Source: Syntrophaceae bacterium UBA5761
GTDB taxonomy: Bacteria > Desulfobacterota > Syntrophia > Syntrophales > UBA4778
DNA length: 21,518 bases
Reading direction: 5' to 3'
Assembly (NCBI GenBank): GCA_002418885.1
Contig: DIEZ01000048.1
Coordinates: 906 to 22,423 of the forward strand
Position 1 is the first letter of the stretch; every line of letters begins with the position of its first letter. The position numbers were made by a program, and so were the translations under genes. Positions 16,818-21,518 of this stretch are shown here, piece after piece. A model generated the notes under the pieces. It searched no databases, had not been told where the DNA came from, and saw nothing but the letters and a program-made list of their open reading frames with translations.

Positions 16818-18908
16818 ATGCTAACCAGAATAAAGAAAAGAGACGGCAGGATCGTCAAATTCGATGCAGAGAAAATCACCAACGCTATCGCCAAGGCCGG
16901 GGCGGCGACCGGAGAATTCGACATGGCCGTGGCCAGGAAACTGACCATAAAGGTACTTGCCGTAGCGGAAAGGCTTTTTGACGGCTCTATCTCGACGGTT
17001 GAAGAGATCCAGGACATCGTAGAAGAAGTCCTACTTTCGTCCGTATACCGGAAGACCGCCAAAGCCTACATCATCTACCGCGACCAGCACGCAAGATTGA
17101 GAGAACTGGCCAACAGACTGGAGGTCGACCTCGTCGACCAATATCTGAAGAAAACGGACTGGAAAATAAACGAAAACAGCAACATGGATTATTCGCTCCA
17201 GGGTCTAAACAACTACATCTCTTCCGAGCTCAGCAAGGTCTACTGGTTGAATGAGATATACCCTCCCGAGGTAAAGAAGGCCCATGTCGAGGGCGATTTT
17301 CACATCCACGACCTGAGTCTCCTTTCGGTGTACTGCGTCGGATGGGATCTATCGGACCTTCTCGTGGAAGGGTTCAAGGGGGCCTCGGGAAAGGTTGAAA
17401 GCCGTCCTGCCAAACACCTACGCAGCGCCCTTGGCCAGGTCGTCAATTTCTTCTACACACTCCAAGGGGAGGCCGCCGGGGCCCAGGCCTTTTCGAACTT
17501 CGATACCCTGCTGGCGCCTTTCATTCGGTACGACGGCCTCGGTTACAGGGAAATCAAGCAGGCCTTGCAAGAGTTCATTTTTAACATCAATGTGCCGACC
17601 CGCGTCGGCTTCCAGACCCCTTTCACAAACGTAACGCTCGACCTGACCGTGCCCCGTTATTTTGCCGACAGAGACGTCATCATCGGCGGAACGCCGCAGG
17701 ATGCCCGGTACCGGGATTTCCAGGAAGAGATGGATCTCTTCAACAAGGCCTTTTTGGAAGTCATGTCCGAGGGGGACGCCAAGGGCCGGGTGTTCACCTT
17801 CCCCATCCCCACGTATAACATAACGAGAGATTTCAACTGGGATAACCGCAACATGGATTCCTTATGGGAGATGACGGCGAAATATGGGGTGCCTTATTTT
17901 TCCAACTTCGTCAATTCCGACATGCACCCCGAAGACGCCAGAAGCATGTGTTGCCGTCTGCGGATCGACAACCGCGAGCTCGTCTCCCGGGGTGGGGGCC
18001 TTTTCGGTTCAAACCCACAGACTGGGTCTATCGGCGTCATCACCATCAACATGCCCCGAATAGGTTATCTATCCAAGAATGAAGGGGAGTATTTTAACCG
18101 CCTGGACAGACTGATGCTGCTCGCAAAAGAGAGCCTGGAGATAAAGCGCAAAGTCCTCGAGAAGTTCACCGAAGGGAATCTCTACCCGTACACAAAATAC
18201 TATCTCAGGAGCGTAAAACAGCGATTCGACAGCTACTGGAAGAATCACTTTTCGACCATCGGCCTGGTAGGGATGAACGAGGCCTGCATGAATCTGCTGG
18301 GCAATACTATAGGCGACCCCGAGGGAAAGGCCTTCGCGATGAAGGTCCTCGACCACATGAAGGGCCGGTTGCTCGAATTTCAAGAAGAGACGGGGAACAA
18401 CTACAATCTGGAGGCCACCCCGGCGGAGGGAACGTCGTACAGGCTCGCAAAAATCGACAGGGAGAAGTACGCCGACATGGTTTTTGCCAATGGGAAGGGA
18501 AACGGCGACGGACCTCCAGAAGTCTTCTACACAAACTCCACCCATCTGCCGGTCAATTTCACCGACGACATATTCGAAGCCCTCGACCTCCAAGACGACA
18601 TACAGGTCAAGTACACGGGGGGAACGGTCTTTCACGGGTTCATCGGTGAACGGATACCGAACGCCGAGGCCATCAAACATTTCGTCCGTCGGATATGCGA
18701 AAATTACCGGCTCCCCTATTTTACGCTTACGCCGACCTTCAGCGTATGCACGACCCACGGCTATCTGAGCGGCGAACACGAGACATGTCCGACCTGCTCT
18801 ACCCCCTGTGAGGTCTTTTCCCGGGTGGTAGGGTATCTTCGTCCCGTCAAACAATGGAACAAAGGGAAGCAGGCCGAATTCAGGCTGAGGAAGGTTTTTA
18901 CCGTTTGA
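16818..18908 (+). CDS. nrdD: Anaerobic (class III) ribonucleoside-triphosphate reductase
   Basis: Glycyl-radical enzyme that reduces NTPs to dNTPs without oxygen. The protein is 696 residues from the ATG at 16818. An N-terminal ATP-cone (about 2-95, TRIKKRDGRIVKFDAEKI) gives allosteric control by ATP/dATP. The catalytic barrel includes MCCRLRIDNRELVSRGGG (cysteines 378/379). Near the C-terminus, C644, C657, C660 and C664 form a Zn(Cys)4-type site, followed by the glycyl-radical loop RVVGYLRPVKQWNKGK with the radical glycine at 672. The frame stays open to 16473, but that extension covers the operator and part of miaB; AAGGGG 6-7 nt before ATG 16818 and the ATP-cone start fix the N-terminus. 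nrdG follows after 4 nt. Confidence 0.96.
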   Translation: MLTRIKKRDGRIVKFDAEKITNAIAKAGAATGEFDMAVARKLTIKVLAVAERLFDGSISTVEEIQDIVEEVLLSSVYRKTAKAYIIYRDQHARLRELANRLEVDLVDQYLKKTDWKINENSNMDYSLQGLNNYISSELSKVYWLNEIYPPEVKKAHVEGDFHIHDLSLLSVYCVGWDLSDLLVEGFKGASGKVESRPAKHLRSALGQVVNFFYTLQGEAAGAQAFSNFDTLLAPFIRYDGLGYREIKQALQEFIFNINVPTRVGFQTPFTNVTLDLTVPRYFADRDVIIGGTPQDARYRDFQEEMDLFNKAFLEVMSEGDAKGRVFTFPIPTYNITRDFNWDNRNMDSLWEMTAKYGVPYFSNFVNSDMHPEDARSMCCRLRIDNRELVSRGGGLFGSNPQTGSIGVITINMPRIGYLSKNEGEYFNRLDRLMLLAKESLEIKRKVLEKFTEGNLYPYTKYYLRSVKQRFDSYWKNHFSTIGLVGMNEACMNLLGNTIGDPEGKAFAMKVLDHMKGRLLEFQEETGNNYNLEATPAEGTSYRLAKIDREKYADMVFANGKGNGDGPPEVFYTNSTHLPVNFTDDIFEALDLQDDIQVKYTGGTVFHGFIGERIPNAEAIKHFVRRICENYRLPYFTLTPTFSVCTTHGYLSGEHETCPTCSTPCEVFSRVVGYLRPVKQWNKGKQAEFRLRKVFTV

Positions 18909-18912
18909 GGGG

Positions 18913-19602
18913 ATGAACATCGGGGCATTACAGAAGTTTTCTTTGATAGAGTATCCGGGGAAGATCTGCGCGATAGTCTTTACTCAGGGCTGCAATTTCC
19001 GCTGTCCCTACTGTCACAACCGCGAGCTCGTCGACCCGGAGGCGTATGGACCGACGATAACAGAATCCGATGTCTTCTCTTTTTTGGAAAAAAGGAAAAA
19101 GAAGCTCGACGCAGTGACGGTCACCGGCGGCGAACCCACCTTGCAGCCGGACATCTTTTCTTTCCTCGAGAAACTGAAGGCGATGGACTACCTGACAAAA
19201 GTCGACTCCAACGGATCACGCCCCGACGTCCTGAAGAAACTGATCGACTCGCGTCTCGTCGATTACATCGCCCTCGACGTAAAGGCTCCTCTCTCCAGGT
19301 ACCGCGAGATAACGAGGTCCGGGATCAGGGAGGAAGATATCAGGGAAAGCATCGAGTGTGTGATGTCTTCCGGCGTGGATTACGAATTTCGAACAACGGT
19401 CGTGCCGTCCCTTCTCTCGCCCGACGACCTGACCGATATAGCCCGAACCGTCTCGGGAGCAAGACGCCTTGCACTCCAACGTTTCGTACCCTCGAAGACG
19501 CTCGACCCGGCCTTCCTGAACGAAAAAAATTACCCGGAAGAAACATTCGCCTCGATTGCCGACGACATCCGTTCCTTCGTCTCCGATGTCATCGTACGGT
19601 GA
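18913..19602 (+). CDS. nrdG: Anaerobic ribonucleoside-triphosphate reductase activating protein (radical SAM)
   Basis: Activase that uses a 4Fe-4S cluster and S-adenosylmethionine to place the glycyl radical on NrdD. The protein is 229 residues, longer than the ~154-residue E. coli NrdG and of the broader type annotated in many anaerobes. Seen: CNFRCPYC (C27, C31, C34) with the aromatic before the last cysteine, TGGEPTLQ (71-78), and VDSNGSRP, all standard radical-SAM activase motifs. The start MNIGALQKFSLIEYPGKI is family-typical. The ATG lies 4 nt after the nrdD stop, with GAGGGG directly adjoining it, so reinitiation after nrdD is likely. Pyruvate-formate-lyase activases look similar, but adjacency to nrdD decides. 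Confidence 0.93.
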   Translation: MNIGALQKFSLIEYPGKICAIVFTQGCNFRCPYCHNRELVDPEAYGPTITESDVFSFLEKRKKKLDAVTVTGGEPTLQPDIFSFLEKLKAMDYLTKVDSNGSRPDVLKKLIDSRLVDYIALDVKAPLSRYREITRSGIREEDIRESIECVMSSGVDYEFRTTVVPSLLSPDDLTDIARTVSGARRLALQRFVPSKTLDPAFLNEKNYPEETFASIADDIRSFVSDVIVR

Positions 19603-19617
19603 ACCCCTTCACCGTGC
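19594..19617 (+). other. Strong hairpin over the nrdG stop codon
   Basis: ACGGTGAA and TTCACCGT are perfect 8-bp complements around a CCCC loop (19596-19615); a U-G wobble and one more G-C extend the stem to about 10 bp. It includes the nrdG TGA. No T-tract follows on either strand, so it is not a canonical intrinsic terminator. It could protect the nrdDG mRNA 3' end or cause pausing. Confidence 0.5.
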
Positions 19618-19671
19618 ATTCCGTAGCCTAAATACGACTTGTATTGCCGGGGCGAATCTGGTAATCCTCCT

Positions 19672-19709
19672 CCGATCATTAAGAAGATCGGCTGTTTCTA
19701 ATAACAGCC
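19672..19709 (+). other. Two overlapping, mutually exclusive hairpins upstream of kdsD
   Basis: CCGATC/GATCGG (19672-19677 with 19686-19691, 8-nt loop) and GGCTGTT/AACAGCC (19690-19696 with 19703-19709, 6-nt loop) share the bases at 19690-19691, so both cannot form fully. A smaller stem AATAC/GTATT lies upstream (19631-19645). No T-run follows. The segment ends 26 nt before the kdsD ATG, so it would be in a leader if transcription reads through from nrdG. Confidence 0.4.
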
Positions 19710-19735
19710 CGTAATTCATTCGACCCGAGGGCAGG

Positions 19736-20725
19736 ATGGACAAAGACACCCTTGAACAGGCAAAAGAGGTTTTAAGGATCGAGGCGGAAAGTATCCTCAG
19801 CCTCAGGGAAAGGGTCGACAGCAACTTCACCATGGCCGTCGACCTTATATACAACTCCAAGGGACGGGTCATCGTCTCGGGGATCGGGAAATCAGGACTG
19901 ATCGGGAAAAAGATTGTGGCCACCCTGACCAGTACGGGCACGCCGGCCCACTTCATCCATCCCGTCGAGGGTATGCACGGAGACATCGGTATCGTCACCA
20001 AAGACGACATCCTGCTCGCCATTTCCAACAGCGGGGAAACCCACGAATTAAACACGCTTGCCGGCAACATCCGCGACAGAGGTGTGCCCCTCATCGCGCT
20101 CACGGGGAACCTGGAATCGACTCTTGCCCGTCGGAGCGACGTCGTCATCGATGTCGGCGTCGCCAGTGAGGCCTGCCCTTTCGGGCTCGCACCTACGTCG
20201 AGTACGACGGCGGCACTGGCCATGGGAGACGCCCTCGCCGTCGCGCTCGTCAACAGGCGACAATTCGGCGAAAAAGACTTCTACCGTTTTCACCCCGGCG
20301 GTTCTCTCGGACGGCGCTTGATGTCCAGGGTCAAAGACGTCATGGTCGGCGGGGACCAAGTACCCACGGTCATGCCCGGGACCCCAGCCATCGCCGCCGT
20401 TGAAGAAATCGACCGAAAAAACCTCGGATTCGTGCTCATCGTGGACGGTGAGAGACGATTGCAGGGGATACTCACGGACGGCGACATCCGGAGATGCGTC
20501 AAAAGGGGAGAGGACTTCGGGAACAGAACCGTCGACGAACTGATGACCCGGTCGCCGAAGACGGTCGATGAAAATCTTTCTCTTGCGGAAACGCTCGAGT
20601 CGATGGAGAGGGACGAAATCACCACACTCGTGGTGGTCGATGACGAACGGCGCGTGAAGGGCTACGTCCACCTCCATGACATCCTTGGGCGGGGCGGTAC
20701 GGTCAGGATGTCGGTGTCAATCTGA
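19736..20725 (+). CDS. kdsD: D-arabinose-5-phosphate isomerase
   Basis: Interconverts ribulose-5-phosphate and arabinose-5-phosphate, the first step toward Kdo of lipopolysaccharide. The protein has 329 residues: an SIS sugar-isomerase domain (about 35-175) and two CBS domains (about 203-262 and 268-325). The four residues important in E. coli KdsD (K59, E111, E152, H193) are all present with a constant offset of 7: K52 in GIGKSGLIG, E104 in SGETHE, E145 in SEACPFGLAPTSS, H186 in FHPGGSLGR. The ATG at 19736 has GAGG 5 nt upstream. It lies 133 nt after nrdG and ends 3 nt from the convergent DUF374 gene. Paralogues GutQ/KpsF share the fold and reaction. Confidence 0.94.
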   Translation: MDKDTLEQAKEVLRIEAESILSLRERVDSNFTMAVDLIYNSKGRVIVSGIGKSGLIGKKIVATLTSTGTPAHFIHPVEGMHGDIGIVTKDDILLAISNSGETHELNTLAGNIRDRGVPLIALTGNLESTLARRSDVVIDVGVASEACPFGLAPTSSTTAALAMGDALAVALVNRRQFGEKDFYRFHPGGSLGRRLMSRVKDVMVGGDQVPTVMPGTPAIAAVEEIDRKNLGFVLIVDGERRLQGILTDGDIRRCVKRGEDFGNRTVDELMTRSPKTVDENLSLAETLESMERDEITTLVVVDDERRVKGYVHLHDILGRGGTVRMSVSI

Positions 20726-20728
20726 ACC

Positions 20729-21421
20729 TCAAGCCTTTCTTTTTTTTTCTTCAACCCAGTAACGGTCGGCATCGGCATACCCGTTGATGATCTCCGATTC
20801 CAGTCCTTCCCGGAGTTTCTCGAATTCGTCGACGTCGAGGCTTTCGGGAACCGCCGTAAGTCTCCCGAACCGTATAAGAACCCTGCTGAAGGGTTTTGGG
20901 ATCATGAACCGGTCCCAACTGTTGAAAATCATGGGTTTCTCATAGGCAATGTAGGCTGGGCAGATGACCGCCCCCGCATTCTGTGCGATCGATATCAGCC
21001 CCGGCTTGACCACATGTGGGGGGCCGAGCGGCCCGTCAACGATGTGGGCGCCGACCCTCAGCCTCGCCATGGCCTCTATCATCTCCTTCATCGCCTGCTT
21101 TCCGCCCCTTGTACTCGACCCCCGGACCGGCCTCCACCCCATGCGTTTAACGACGGCGGCGATGAAATCCCCGTCCTTACTCTGGCTGATCATTATGCAG
21201 GGCTCAAGTTTGTAGACCCCTGGAAAATAGAACCCGCCGAAGAACCGCTGATGCCAGCAGGCAATCAGCACGGAGCCGCCGTTTTTCAGGTGGTTCAGCG
21301 GAATTTCCACCTCTTCAAAGGTTAGTATGATCGTCTTCGCATAGAAGTTCAGAAAATGATAGACCGGGCCCGTCAACAGCTTCAGCATCAAAAAAAATTT
21401 GATATCTTTTCCCGTCACCAT
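20729..21421 (-). CDS. DUF374 lysophospholipid acyltransferase-like protein
   Basis: A 230-residue protein of the DUF374 family, related to LpxL/PlsC-type acyltransferases that act on lipid A precursors or lysophospholipids at the inner membrane. Seen: a hydrophobic N-terminus (about 8-34), the motif WHQR (56-59) in place of the usual HxxxxD-type block, SQSKDGD (79-85), RGSSTRGG (100-107) and DGPLGPPHVVKPG (129-141), followed by a hydrophobic AGAVICPAYIAY segment. The tail is basic (KKRKA). No acceptor is demonstrated. The ATG at 21421 has no clear Shine-Dalgarno, and it starts only 27 nt after a strong terminator, leaving little room for a promoter. It converges with kdsD, another envelope-lipid gene. 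Confidence 0.87.
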   Translation of the reverse strand: MVTGKDIKFFLMLKLLTGPVYHFLNFYAKTIILTFEEVEIPLNHLKNGGSVLIACWHQRFFGGFYFPGVYKLEPCIMISQSKDGDFIAAVVKRMGWRPVRGSSTRGGKQAMKEMIEAMARLRVGAHIVDGPLGPPHVVKPGLISIAQNAGAVICPAYIAYEKPMIFNSWDRFMIPKPFSRVLIRFGRLTAVPESLDVDEFEKLREGLESEIINGYADADRYWVEEKKRKA

Positions 21422-21442
21422 GAGTGGAATCTTTGAGTAAAA

Positions 21443-21479
21443 ACAGAAAAGGGGCTCTCGCGAAAGTCGTCAGCCCCTT
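21443..21479 (-). terminator. Intrinsic terminator after the tRNA gene
   Basis: On the minus strand, an 8-bp perfect stem AAGGGGCT / AGCCCCTT (21472-21479 with 21449-21456) and a 15-nt loop are followed by TTCTGTTTTT. This is a textbook rho-independent terminator, 14 nt downstream of the tRNA 3' end and upstream of the DUF374 gene. Confidence 0.88.
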
Positions 21480-21493
21480 CGTATCTCTCTTGA

Positions 21494-21518
21494 TAGGCGG
21501 TACTGGATTTGAACCAGT
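21494..21518 (-). tRNA. 3' end of a tRNA gene, cut by window edge
   Basis: The last 25 bases on the minus strand read as a tRNA 3' part: T-arm ACTGG-TTCAAAT-CCAGT (5-bp stem with the invariant TTCRANN loop), acceptor strand ACCGCCT and discriminator A. The next bases are TCA, so the 3' CCA is not encoded and must be added. The 5' acceptor strand would be AGGCGGT. The anticodon is outside the window, so I do not assign an amino acid. Confidence 0.85.

Noticed and set aside
18069..18920. Open frame of 283 codons on the minus strand opposite the nrdD 3' half
   Set aside because: Antisense to the zinc-site and glycyl-radical region of nrdD; no recognisable domain or ribosome site.

Overview
The window reads as chromosome of an anaerobic, Gram-negative, Desulfobacterota/deltaproteobacteria-like organism. 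This is an inference from gene content and order. Lysine is made through LL-diaminopimelate aminotransferase (dapL). An arg block, a lipoprotein and a lys/dap block stand together next to hslVU and xerC. A class III (oxygen-sensitive) ribonucleotide reductase is present, as are envelope genes for LPS-type lipids (kdsD, a DUF374 acyltransferase, an LptM-like lipoprotein). No species is assigned. I see no insertion sequence, CRISPR array, prophage or other sign of recent transfer; this is mostly conserved core genome.

Region 1 (1-16538, minus strand). One very long co-directional gene run. In transcription order: miaB, a bifunctional-nuclease-family gene (DUF151), a 74-residue DUF3553-like gene with a cysteine-rich tail, xerC, hslV, hslU, argB, argD, argF, argG, argH, an LptM-like lipoprotein, lysA, dapF, dapA, dapB, dapL and the start of folK, which runs off the left edge. 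Junctions are tight: ATGA/GTGA-type stop-start overlaps at xerC/hslV, argD/argF, argH/lipoprotein and lysA/dapF, an 8-nt overlap at argF/argG, and a ~20-nt overlap at dapL/folK. The largest gaps are 67 nt (DUF3553/xerC, dapA/dapB) and 105 nt (dapB/dapL). A possible promoter with a 25-nt palindrome precedes xerC. The run covers most of arginine synthesis after acetylglutamate (argC is not here) and the dihydrodipicolinate-to-lysine branch. DapA, DapB, DapL and DapF also supply meso-diaminopimelate for peptidoglycan.

Region 2 (16539-16817). Divergent control region. Two palindromes with centres 31 bp apart match the known arrangement of tandem NrdR boxes and overlap a possible nrdD promoter. 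On the other strand is an unreported-looking 33-codon small ORF.

Region 3 (16818-20725, plus strand). nrdD and nrdG (class III ribonucleotide reductase and its radical-SAM activase, 4 nt apart), then a 133-nt spacer rich in hairpins, then kdsD (arabinose-5-phosphate isomerase, first step to Kdo).

Region 4 (20729-21518, minus strand). A DUF374 acyltransferase convergent with kdsD, a strong intrinsic terminator, and the 3' end of a tRNA gene cut by the right edge.

Several starts were moved downstream of the longest possible ORF on the basis of Shine-Dalgarno sequences and family N-termini (dapL, dapA, argG, argD, argB, nrdD).
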